Below the pieces are notes generated by a model that did no database searches, was not told the origin of the DNA, and saw only the letters and a list, made by a program, of their open reading frames with translations. Positions 22,367 to 31,842 of a stretch of DNA of 64,000 nucleotides are shown in pieces. The position numbers and the translations under genes were made by a program. How positions within the stretch are numbered: the stretch's first letter is position 1; the number at the start of each line of letters is the position of its first letter. The DNA comes from Triglochin maritima (Eukaryota > Streptophyta > Magnoliopsida > Alismatales > Juncaginaceae). The stretch spans positions 31,477,621 to 31,541,620 of the forward strand of contig OY821784.1 of assembly GCA_963682175.1 (NCBI GenBank), written 5' to 3'.

Positions 22367-22374
22367 CTTTTATG
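22367..22374. repeat. 8-bp target duplication CTTTTATG, left
   Basis: CTTTTATG occurs here and at 25202-25209. Identity extends to ACTTTTATGTA on both sides, so the exact phase is uncertain by a few bases. Confidence 0.7.
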
Positions 22375-25201
22375 TAGGCATGAGTATCAGGCCAAGCCGG
22401 CCAGGCCTGGAAGACAAAACTGGTCGGGTCGTGCTTGGGGCCCAGCCCGATCCCCAAGGGTGGGGCACGAGCCGAGCAGGGCGACGCCCCCCCTCGTGGC
22501 AGGTCAGGCCCATCGGGTTTGGGTTCTTGTCGGTTGGATTTGCGAACCTATTTTTGCCTGCTGGATATATTCTTATAAAAGTAACTTATAAATATTCAAT
22601 TAAAAATCAACAAATTAGGATTTAAACAAAATAATCGGTTCACCAACGCCATTGTCTCACCGACTACCGCGACTACCCCGTTTGAACTGATAGTCAAATT
22701 TTATTAAGTTCCCAATTTGTTTACAAATTACATACAATTTCTATTGTATTAAGTATTACAATTGCAAATTAAAATTATAGTTTATTCGTCTTCGTCACTG
22801 CTCTCGTTGATCTTCATGTACTACATTCTATCTTCCGTGTCCAACTAATCTTTCAAGGAAACAATCATCTCGAGTGATTTAGCAGACGTGTTGTGCCTCT
22901 TGTCAGTTAAGACTCGTTTACTTGCGCTAAATGCAACCTCAGATGCCACAGTTGACACCGGAGGAGTTAGTAAATCGCATGCTAATAAAGAAACTATTGG
23001 AAATCTAGCAGAGTTAGATTTCCACCACTCTAAAATATCAAAAGATTTGCAATATGCAGAAGTTAAGTACATATCAGTATTTAAATATGCAGTTAATTCG
23101 TTATGTGTTTCATTTTGTACTAATCTTAATCTTTTCTGGTTTAACCAATTCCATTGAGTGTTATCATAATCTCCATCTTCATCCACAAGTAGGTGTTGTT
23201 AGGATGATGAACTAGCAATGTCTGAACCCATTTTATTAATATTATGTGATCTCATTCATATACACTAAAATATCTATTAAGGTGTGCTCTCATGTCTTTT
23301 AAGTAATCTTAACAACCTTCATAATTCATGTTTACAAAAATAGTTTCTATGTAAATTTGTAAACCAATCATTTTAAATCTCGGATCCATAACAAAATGTA
23401 AACAAAAATGTAATGGTGGAAGTTTCCAATATTTATTAAACTTATCCTCCATTACATTTATAATTTCTACAAAACTACCATTACTCCTATATTTATTAAA
23501 TACTTTAGCAATTGTAAGTAATTCAAATATAAATAAGTTAGCAGTTGTGTTTTTATTCCACTTAATGTCATAGTGAAGTTGAAAAAGGTTTTAAAAAATC
23601 TAACATAATTCTACAATTATCCCAATCCAGATTTAGTTAAAAAGTTTTCATTTTATTTTTCATTATAAAAACTGTAATTAAAGATTTTTAAGGAATACAA
23701 CATTTCATAAGTACTATTGTAGGTGTAACATCATTACGAGAGCACAATTCTCTAAATTCTTGATATCTATATGTACTATTACTACCTATATAAGTGATAG
23801 GATCTCTAATATTTTGTAAATAAGGTTTTATTATTTCAAGTCCATCTTGTACGACTAATTTTAAAACATGACAAACACATCTAATGTGAAAAAATATCAT
23901 CTACGGGTAGATTACATAATCTTAGAAGTAGTTCTACTGCTGCAGAGTTATTAGTAACATTGTTAAAAGAAATTGCACAAATTTTATTTGTTAGTGAATA
24001 CTCATGTAATACATCTCTTATCTAGTTATATATAATCATACTAGTATGTGAGTGCAAAATATGTGCAAAAGATATAATATTTTTATGTAAAACAATAAAT
24101 TATCTACAAAATGATCAGTTACGCAACAAAATGGAAAGACGTAGAGGTCCAAACATCACTTGTTAATGCTATCTTATAAGGCATTGATGCAAATGTATTG
24201 ATTAAGTCCATTTTCATTTTGTCAAATTTTGTTTTTGCAACAACCCCAAATGTGTGTCGGGAAAATGGTTGAAATTGTAGGTTATGGTAACTAAATGCCT
24301 TTCTAAGGTTTGGAGATTCAACTTGGCTAAATGGTAATTCATCTCTAATTATTACATCTCTACCTTTACTTGGATCACATTTTCTAGTTTTTAATGTTCC
24401 ACTGCAAGATTTTAAAATAGATTGTTGTGAAGTAGTTGCTCCAACATTCCTAAGTTCACATTTTTTGCATGTCTTGTTAGATGATCAGTTCCTTGACTAC
24501 CACATGCAGTAAGTTCAACACCACATATTTTACATATAGCCATATTTTCCCATTGTTTATCTTGTGATAAGTCAAAATCATTCCAAACCTTACTAGTTCT
24601 TCTTCTAGTATTTTTACCTCTAGTTGACGCAGTAACACGAGGATTAATATCCCCACAGGTTTAGGTGATGAATTAATTGATGGTTCAGATGTCATTGAAA
24701 TTAAAAAGTAGGCAAACAAAAATCTAAATTTCTAACCAACGAAAAATCCATGATAATTACCTAAATTAAATTTAACTCAAATAAACTAATTGTACTAAAT
24801 AAACTAAAATAGTAATGAAATGCAAACGAGAAGGTGAGAAATCGAGAAGATATGTCGGCATGTCGCAAAATCGGACGAATCGGGCAGTAGCTTTAGGCTT
24901 TTGCTCAAACTCGACCCGCTTCCAAGTTCCAACACAATTAGAACACTTAGTGAAAGATTGATGGAGTATGTAAGAAGATTGAAAGAGCAGAAGGAGATTT
25001 GGTGTGAGAAACTGAATGGAACGAGGGGTTTATATAGATTTTTGTAAAGGCATTTTCGTAATTAGGGAGTGACATTTTCGTAATATTAAAAAAACTATAA
25101 AAAACCAACCAACACCACTGCTGTCGTCAGTGCTTCAACGACTCTCTAACGGGCCAGGAACGTGCCTGTTTTCCGTTCCCTGGGCCTCGCCCAGTGGTTT
25201 A
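22375..25201 (-). mobile_element. Decayed autonomous-type hAT transposon
   Basis: A 2.8-kb unit bounded by the duplication CTTTTATG. Left end TAGGCATGAG, right end (reversed) TAAACCACTG: only a weak terminal inverted repeat remains. GC-rich subterminal zones (22380-22540 and 25140-25200) contain GGCCAGGCC/GGGCC motifs. Inside, on the minus strand, lie transposase domains in the expected order. Confidence 0.75.
22845..24719 (-). pseudogene. hAT transposase relic (BED finger, core, C-terminal dimerisation)
   Basis: Minus-strand order 5' to 3': BED zinc finger at about 24620-24470 (VWNDFDLSQDKQWENMAICK, then C..C and H...C in a frame broken by small indels); core segment at 23900-23688 (IRCVCHVLKLVVQDGLEIIK); hAT C-terminal dimerisation domain at 23186-22845 (YCKSFDILEWWKSNSARFPI, CDLLTPPVSTVASEVAFSAS). 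Plant hAT transposases of this class have about 600-700 residues, so the length fits. Stops and frameshifts between segments make it non-functional. It would cut and rejoin DNA at hAT termini in the nucleus. Confidence 0.85.
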
Positions 25202-25209
25202 CTTTTATG
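25202..25209. repeat. 8-bp target duplication CTTTTATG, right
   Basis: Partner of 22367-22374. Only 11 bp separate it from the Mutator-like terminus at 25221. Confidence 0.7.
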
Positions 25210-25792
25210 TAATAAAAATAGGAAACTTTGACTAACTATGCTCAAAGTTGCCCAAACTCGGGAAAAACGTCTCACTTTGACATCCTCTGAAAAATATACT
25301 TATGTTTCAAGCTCTTCCCAAAATACTCATGCCTAAATCGTGGGACCACTAACATGGAACAACTTATGTCTGGAACTCTCTCTCTCTCTCTATGTCTCGA
25401 TATTTTAAATTGTTTTAGAAATCGATCAGGTTCGATGGTACACGATAGATAGTGCGGGTCGATGTGCATGCTCGATAGTTACACTTGGTTATGGTTCAGT
25501 TGAACTCGATATATGTTATATAGAAACTCGATATGGGCTCGATGGCGCTCGATGAACAACATGATAAAATGTTCACATGTCAAAGTGAAACATCCCATGA
25601 TGATACATTTCACTTCGGCAAGGGATGAGTCATTATTAGGCGAAGAGACACAACCATTCAGCATTCCTTCCCTTTGAGCACACAAGCTTTCATTATTGCG
25701 TGAAGAGGCACAACCCTTGATTACAAGGTCTATAAAATCAGAGGATAGAGTGTCTTCCATTTAGTTCTGTATTCGATTCCCCCCTCATTTAG

Positions 25793-26239
25793 TTGTGTAT
25801 TCAATCTGTCGCCCCCACCAAAAAAATGGTCTTACAACACAATGCCAATGACGACTACTCTAACGAAGCTGAGCACATCCTCGGTGGACCAATATGGGGA
25901 GGTTGTCCCCCCATTGAAATACCAGGAGTTTTACCTCTACCCTATCGCACCTGTAGGTTCGGTTCGAAGGCAACAGAGTTATGGTCCAACACTCCGAACA
26001 AGATTAGCAAAACGTTCTATGTCTGTGGCTCCTCAAGGCCAACCCTTCGCTATCGGTACTTTGTCTGGGAGAATGGAACACTGGTACCACTGGTGGATAA
26101 ACCCGACCAGAGCATAAAAGACCCAGGGATGTGGAAGCTTCTCTGGAAGGCTGCTAAGTTGAGTCAGAGCCAAGAGATAAACAAAACTATCTTTTGGGCT
26201 TGCAGGCGACATCTAAGCAAATCATTCTCTTCCAATTGA
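25793..26239 (+). pseudogene. GRF-finger-like ORF, + strand
   Basis: Open frame of 148 codons. The central block reads CRFGSKATELWSNTPNK, then KTFYVCGSS, then YRYFVWENG, which follows the GRF zinc-finger spacing (C-x-C-G ... W-x-N-x-G-R-x-F-x-C ... C-x-F-F-x-W) with two of the four expected cysteines replaced (F and Y). It is followed by a basic, coiled-coil-prone tail, WKLLWKAAKLSQSQEINKT. A second frame over 25842-26117 looks like the original upstream reading, so at least one frameshift exists. Its inverted relative is at 19826-20425. GRF domains bind single-stranded DNA or RNA in other proteins; nothing shows function here. Confidence 0.45.
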
Positions 26240-26289
26240 CTTGAAAGAGATTTATAATTTTTGTGTGTTTTGTTTGTGTTTGTGTTTTT

Positions 26290-27012
26290 GTTCTCTCGTT
26301 GGTCTCTCCTTGTACCTCGGTAATAGTTCAATAATAATTCGTTCTTAGCTCCATGGTCTATTACTTGAACAATCTGAAGGTTGAATTTTTCAATCGAACG
26401 GTCTGAAGTTTCTCTCCTTGTTCTCTCCTAGTACCTCGATAATAGTTCAATAATAGCTCGATGGTCTATGACTTGAACAATCATTTACTTGAATCTTTCA
26501 AACGAATAGTCTGAAGTTTCTCTCCTTGTTCTCTCCTTGTACCTCGATAGTAGTTCGATAATAACTCGATGGTCTACGACTTAAACGAACAATCATTTAG
26601 TTGATTTTTTTAAACGAACAATCTGAAGTTTCTCTCCTCGTTCACTCCTAGTACTTTGATAGTAATTCGATAATAACTCGATAATAGTTCAATGGTCTAT
26701 GACTTAAACGAACAATCATTTAGTTGAATCTTTTTAGGGTTTAGGGTTTAACAAAAATTTAGTTCGATAATAGCTCGATGGTATATGAATTAAACGAACA
26801 GTCGAAGTTTCACTCATTGTTCTCTCCTTGTACCTCGATACTGGTTCGATAATAATTTGATAGTCTATGACTTAAATGAACAATCATTTAGTTGAATTTT
26901 TTCAAACCAACAGTCTGATGTTTCTCTCATTATTCTTTCCTTGTACCTCGATAGTAATTTGATTATAGCTCGATAATAGCTCGATGGTCTATGATTTAAA
27001 CGAACAACTTCG
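26290..27012. repeat. Tandem array of an about 110-bp unit, about six copies
   Basis: Each unit begins TTTCTCTCC(T/C)TGTTCTCTCC, then TACCTCGATA(G/A)TAGTTCGATA, CTCGATGGTCTA, AAACGAACAATCATTTAG and ends CAGTCTGAAG. Units start near 26290, 26408, 26515, 26627, 26810 and 26922. The fourth is longer and holds TTTAGGGTTTAGGGTTT (about 26733-26750), two plant telomere-type repeats. Confidence 0.8.
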
Positions 27013-27369
27013 CATGTTCAAGTCGGTCCTGTCCTTCTACCTCGATAGACCTCGACGGTAGCTCGATGATTTACCATGTCATACGCGTTAACTGGCAATG
27101 TTAAGGTTGGATTTGTTAATTTTGTACTTGATAGGTTCGACGGTTGCTCAACTTAGGTCGATGGTTGTTTTATTACCTTTTCGACTACGCCGTTTGCACA
27201 AGGAAGATTGAAACAATCACACCATTCACAACATTCGAATATTAACAAAAAATAACATAAACATAAACAACTACGTGTGTATTGACTACACATTTATAAC
27301 AAACAGGGTTGTCAAAGTTGACAACTAACACATACACAACAAAAACCAAAAACATCATAGAATCAAACA

Positions 27370-27956
27370 TTAACTGAAATAACTTTGCCCTCTTCCTAGT
27401 CCACCCGATGTGTTCTTCGAAGCCAGGAGGCACTTAGGCAGTGGGGAGGGCGTGTGGTCAGGGATGAGTGTCTCAGCGAGGCAGGTCACCCCGTAGTTGG
27501 GGCATGTGTGCTCCAGGAAGGGGGGGGGGGTATGGGTTCACATCCTCGGGGTGGAAACTACGCAAACCAAACAACAAAATTTCAGTGGACATTAACTTAT
27601 AACCAGAGGTAACTGAAAAATAAAGAAAGAAACGATTAAAACCTACCACTGTTGATGAGGAGGTCTACCACCGTGTCTTGGACGGTGGCCAAACGACGCT
27701 CCACATCGACTATCATGCGGTGGAGTTCCACGAGGGTCTGCTTGACCTCCTCTAGTGGTTTTGGAGGCAGTTGAACTGAAGACATGGCATCATGCACATA
27801 AAAAGTGCATTTCTAGCATCGTGGGCCCCCATAACGCCAGGTCTGCTGCACCACCTCGGTTGACGACCCGACACACACCTATCGCGTGGGGTAACCGCAC
27901 AAGCAGAGGATGTCGTCGATGGGTGAGACCTCGGCGATGTCGTCGTTGCGCATCAT
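27370..27956 (-). pseudogene. GRF-like finger plus coiled-coil gene relic, minus strand
   Basis: From ATGATG at 27956 the minus strand reads DIAEVSPIDDILCLCGYPTR, a stop, VCVGSSTEVVQQTWRYGGPR, C, a stop, KCTFYVHDAM, then SSVQLPPKPLEEVKQTLVEL and a heptad-like stretch to LLINS. This follows GRF-finger spacing with two in-frame stops, then a coiled coil. A GTAGGT donor at 27646-27641 and an acceptor before 27557 suggest a second exon that now carries a homopolymer of C (about 27516-27526) and no clean frame. The coiled-coil start at 27785 could also be a separate ORF. Confidence 0.4.
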
Positions 27957-28059
27957 TCTTGGAATGGAATGTGGTTGAGAGAATATGGTGTTGGCAAGAG
28001 AAGTGTAATGGTGTAAGGCTAAAAGAATGGAAGGGCATTAATACTATCTTGATAACATA

Positions 28060-28830
28060 CACGACCTTTGGAGAGAAGGTAATTGAACCATCGAAAACGC
28101 CCTCGAATATCTCACTGTTTCAGTCATGTAACTTATCGAGCTCCTCTTGAGTACATATCGAGCTCATCTATCCCAATATAGAGAACTCTCTTTCTTCATT
28201 ATATCGCACACATATCGCGCCTCCTACTCGTATGATTTTTCAAACTTTGCTCATAACTGACGAGATGTTTTGATAGAAGGAAATCCGGTCGTCGAACACA
28301 CACTAAAACATGCAATTGATAGCCATGTAACCTATCGAGCTTAGATCGAGTACATATCGAGCTCATCGATCCCAATATAGCGTCACCTCGAAGCACACAT
28401 TAGTACAGTTTTCAGGTTTCCCTCTTATTTGTTGAGTTGACGTTTGGTGATAAGGTAAGTGAAACATCAAAAGAGTCCTCAATAATTGTGCCGTTTTTGG
28501 TCAAGTAAACCATTGAGCCACTATCGAGTGCATATCGAGCTCATCGATCCAAACAAAGATGACTCTCTTGCTTCATCATATCGAGGTCACATCGTACTGC
28601 CATTGTGCAGTTTTCACGCTTCGCTCTTAATTACTGACGTGATGTCTGGAGGGAAGGAAACCGAACCGTCGAAAATGTCCTTAGTAATCGTGCCGTTGTG
28701 GGTCGAGTAAATTATCAAGCCATTATCGAGTGCATATTGAGCTCATCGTATAGAGGTCATATCAACGTAATCAATCCAACAAAGAAGACCCTCTTGCACA
28801 GGACTATCATAACTGATGTGACATCGTGTT
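28060..28830. repeat. Tandem array of an about 190-bp unit, about four diverged copies
   Basis: Each copy contains TATCGAG, then GAGT(A/G)CATATCGAGCTCATC near 28165, 28345, 28530 and 28735, preceded by GAA(C/A)C(A/G)TCGAAAA-like and TGTAAC/AGTAAA sequence. CGAT/GAGCTC richness links it to the array at 26290-27012 and to 11940-12180. Confidence 0.7.
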
Positions 28831-28960
28831 TTTTCAACAAAACATATTTGAGCAGGGGTATTTTGGGGAGAAGTGTAAACATAAGCATATTTCTTAGATG
28901 ATGTCAAAGTGTGAGTTTTCAGAGGTTGGGTCACTTGGAGCATAAAAAGTCAAATTTTCC

Positions 28961-30235
28961 TAAAGATAATTATTAAATTATTTTGGCAGACTTGTCCATT
29001 ATTTACAACTTTCCCGTACAACTAAAGAAAAAGATTTAAGTTCATTCTAGGTGGAAAAAATTCTCCCTACTGAGAGTTTGGGACAAACACGATGAAAAGT
29101 TACCTTGAAAAGGAATTGTTTACTGTTCCCTATATTTTCAGGTGTGCAAACTCTCCTAAGTTTCCCTCTTAAGCAACTAAAACTATCTATAGCTTAATCG
29201 CGGGGCAAGGTTTTTATATACGGTGAGACTATAAAATCAAATAAAGACAAACATAGTGCATTTGACCGTTGTGTACGTATGATTCATTAGGTAGATAAAA
29301 AGGCTCTTGCATTTTTTCCCGAAGCAAGTTGCATTTGTTAAATATATATATAAAATGACTAGAACTATAGTTTATTGTCTACGGTCCTTTAAAAAATATA
29401 ACTCAAGTCCTTCTAATCAAATGAGGGTATATAGTACCACTGGCCCTCGACTTGAGATTATTTGCGTATATTCGTTGCTAGAGAGAGGCAAAAAGGAGTA
29501 CCAATTTATGATAGTGCACCGGAAACTGCAAACATTAAAAAATCAAAAGATGTTCCTACATGTTTAGGTATATCTTTGATCTTGTTTTAAGCTGTAACAA
29601 GAAACAAAAAAGGGAAATGTTGTAGTCCTTCAAAACATAATCTGTTATCATAATATGTCTCTATTTCTTTCATTCTCTGTCACGTCATCATGACCAACCT
29701 CATCTTTCTCCTTCACCATTCACCAATTTACCATAATCTATATCATCTTACTTTCTTTCCTCCACATTATTAATTTCTTCATCAACTTTTATTCTATTCC
29801 AAAAAAATCTTTACTCCACCTCGCCAGTGAGGTGGCGGGGGCAGCACCTCTTGAAAAAAATTTGGATCTTGAAAATCTAACGTTATCGAAATATAATAAA
29901 CCCCAATCCTAATTATTATCAAAATATTAACCAAAACTACTTAAATCCTAACTATTTATCAAAATATAAAACCCTAATTATTTTAACAAATACCAAAACA
30001 AAAACAAAAAAATAAAAAACAAAAACAAATAAACGACCAACCGGGTCGTCTGCGGTCGTGGGGGCGGTCGTGGCATGTAATGGGTACTCTAAGTAGGCAA
30101 ACAAGTAATTTCTTATTTGTTTACAACTTTAGATCCATATATTCTACAAGACTACATATTCTCTAAGGTAATTTATGTAAAATAACAATAACAATTGAGA
30201 ATTATGAGTTGGGGAATCTCCCTTCTGGCATCCAT
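28961..30235. other. AT-rich intergenic DNA
   Basis: No gene or defined element found. CCACCTCGCCAGTGAGGTGG at 29817-29836 is a short inverted repeat, and GGGTCG/GGTCGTGG repeats occur near 30040-30075. It may be old transposon debris. Confidence 0.5.
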
Positions 30236-30244
30236 CTATAAAAT
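30236..30244. repeat. 9-bp target duplication CTATAAAAT, left
   Basis: CTATAAAAT precedes GGGAAATG; identical 9 bp follow the element at 31699-31707. Nine-bp duplication is typical of Mutator-like elements. Confidence 0.85.
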
Positions 30245-30602
30245 GGGAAATGTTTTATGAACGCAGCGCGTCACGGATGCGTTCTACGTGGACATCCATG
30301 TCAGCCCTTACGTGGCCAAAGCATGAATGTTTTTTTTTGTTTTTTCTTCCTAATGTCCACTCAAATCACATTAAATGCGTTTCAACTCAGCACGTTCTCT
30401 CTCCACCCAAATACAAATATGATGACACTCTTTCTTTCTTCTTCATTCTTTCTCTCCAGAATAAATCACCATTTCGAGCAAGATATTAGGTCGAAGAAGC
30501 GTCTGATGCCGACTCCCACGATTCTTCACAACGTAAGCAGCGTTGTGAAGAATTCCATATATTGATTTGTTTATTCCGACAATAATGAAGCCATATATTA
30601 TT

Positions 30603-31435
30603 CCGGACTGCAAATACACTTATTCCGGACTGCAAATACACTTATTCCGATTCCGGACAGCAAATCCACTTATTCCGGACAAACTTTATGTTCCGTTTCT
30701 GGACACACTTTATTCTTAAACTGGACAACAAATACACTTATTCCGGACAACAAATACACTTATTCCGGACAAACTTTCTGTTCCGTTTATGGACACACTT
30801 TCTTCTTATTCTGGTCAACTACACTTATTTCGGACTGCAAATACATTTATTCCGGACAAGAAATCAACTTATTCCGGACAAACTTTATGTTCCGTTTCTG
30901 GACACACTTTATTCTTAAACCGGACAACAAATACACTTAGTTCGGACAACAAATACACTTATTCCGGACATCAAATGCACTTATTCCGGACAAACTTTCT
31001 GTTCCGTTTCTGGACACACTTTCTTCTTATTCTGGACAACTACACTTATTCCGGACTGCAAATACACTTATTCCGGACAGCAAATACACTTATTCCGGAC
31101 AAGAAATCAACTTATTCCGGACAAACTTTATGTTCCGTTTCTGGACACACTTTATTCTTAAACCGGACAACAAATACACTTAGTCCGGACAACAAATACA
31201 CTTATTCCGGACAGCAAATACACTTATTCCGGACAAACTTTCTGTTCCGTTTCTGGACACACTTTCTTCTTATTCTGGACAACTACACTTATTCCGGACT
31301 GCAAATACACTTATTCCGGACAACAAATACACTTATTCCGGACAACAAATCAACTTATTCCGGACAAACTTTATGTTCCGTTTCTGGACACACTTTATTC
31401 TTAAACCGGACAACAAATACACTTATTCCAACGTA
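30603..31435. repeat. Minisatellite (TTATTCCGGACARCAAATACAC) with 243-bp higher-order repeat
   Basis: The basic unit is about 22 bp: CTTATTCCGGACAACAAATA. Blocks of it alternate with TTTATGTTCCGTTTCTGGAC and TTTCTGTTCCGTTTCTGGAC spacers. AAACTTTATG recurs at 30681, 30880, 31123 and 31366, so the last two higher-order periods are 243 bp. Because 243 is a multiple of three, long open frames appear in several frames; I treat them as by-products. Confidence 0.92.
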
Positions 31436-31597
31436 AAACTTAAAAACAAATATTTTATTATGATAAGTGTGGGCTCTGCACGAATAATGAGACTGCACGA
31501 TGTCATAGGGTCTGCACACTGTCTTATCTGTGTATTGGGAAATGAATCGTTCAACTTAAAGAACCGGCGTTTTTTAAAAAGACCAAAACGCGCGAAG

Positions 31598-31607
31598 AGA
31601 AATTTCG
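31598..31607. promoter_or_regulatory. Heat-shock-element-like dyad inside the transposon end
   Basis: AGAAATTTCG fits nGAAnnTTCn, with a further GAA 5 bp upstream (31594). It is about 95 bp upstream of the TATA box, in DNA brought by the Mutator-like element. A two-unit match can occur by chance; activity is untested. Confidence 0.35.
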
Positions 31608-31698
31608 CTGACTGGACGCTGACTCAAAGAAAAATATCTGAGCTGTACAGATCCACGTAAGGCGCGTCCGTGACGCGCGCGTCCGTCTATCACGGCTC

Positions 31699-31708
31699 CT
31701 ATAAAATA
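31699..31708 (+). promoter_or_regulatory. TATA box of the chaperone gene, also the transposon target duplication
   Basis: CTATAAAATA lies 135 bp upstream of the start codon. Its first nine bases are the right copy of the Mutator-like target duplication, so insertion split the original promoter at its TATA box and left a TATA copy on each side. Confidence 0.6.
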
Positions 31709-31842
31709 TATTCTTCGACTTCATGGAGTCATGGAGAGAGAGGTCTATAGTGTCAGCCCCAATAATTTCTCCTCCTCTTGGTCTTCCACCACTTTCTCCC
31801 GTGAAACAAACGGAAAGAAACCGTTAGCTAGCTAGCAGTCAG

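Larger units (their letters stand above)
25221..28960. mobile_element. Mutator-like element with about 110-bp terminal inverted repeats
   Basis: The left end GGAAACTTTGACT... (25221-25340) and the reverse complement of the right end GGAAAATTTGACT... (28835-28960) align over about 110 bp, sharing blocks such as CACTTTGACATC, ACTTATGTTT/GCTTATGTTT and CCCAAAATAC. Long TIRs of this kind are typical of Mutator-like elements. I could not define a clean 9-bp duplication (ATAAAAATA left, TAAAGATAA right). No MURA transposase is visible; the interior holds two GRF-like relics on opposite strands and two tandem arrays. Confidence 0.72.
30245..31698. mobile_element. Non-autonomous Mutator-like element with internal minisatellite
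   Basis: A 1454-bp insertion with a perfect 9-bp duplication. Terminal inverted repeats are best preserved in GCGCGTCACGGATGCGTTCT/ACGTGGA (30267-30293), matching the reverse complement of the right end, GCGCGTCACGGACGCG...TTACGTGGA (about 31646-31673). The interior is mostly the tandem array at 30603-31435. No transposase. It lies immediately upstream of the chaperone gene. Confidence 0.8.

Noticed and set aside
26733..26750. Interstitial telomere
   Set aside because: Only two TTTAGGG units inside a tandem array; too short for a telomere relic.
26290..27012. Possible CRISPR-like direct repeats
   Set aside because: Plant DNA; contiguous diverged tandem units without spacers.
25212..28970. 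9-bp target duplication for the 3.7-kb Mutator-like element
   Set aside because: Best alignment of ATAAAAATA with TAAAGATAA is poor and AT-rich, so I did not call it.
29817..29836. CCACCTCGCCAGTGAGGTGG inverted repeat as a terminator or element end
   Set aside because: Single occurrence, no partner end or duplication found.
30789..31436. Open frame of 215 codons with CSVSGHTLF-type repeats
   Set aside because: It exists because the minisatellite period (243 bp) is a multiple of three; other frames are open too, and there is no start context or homology.
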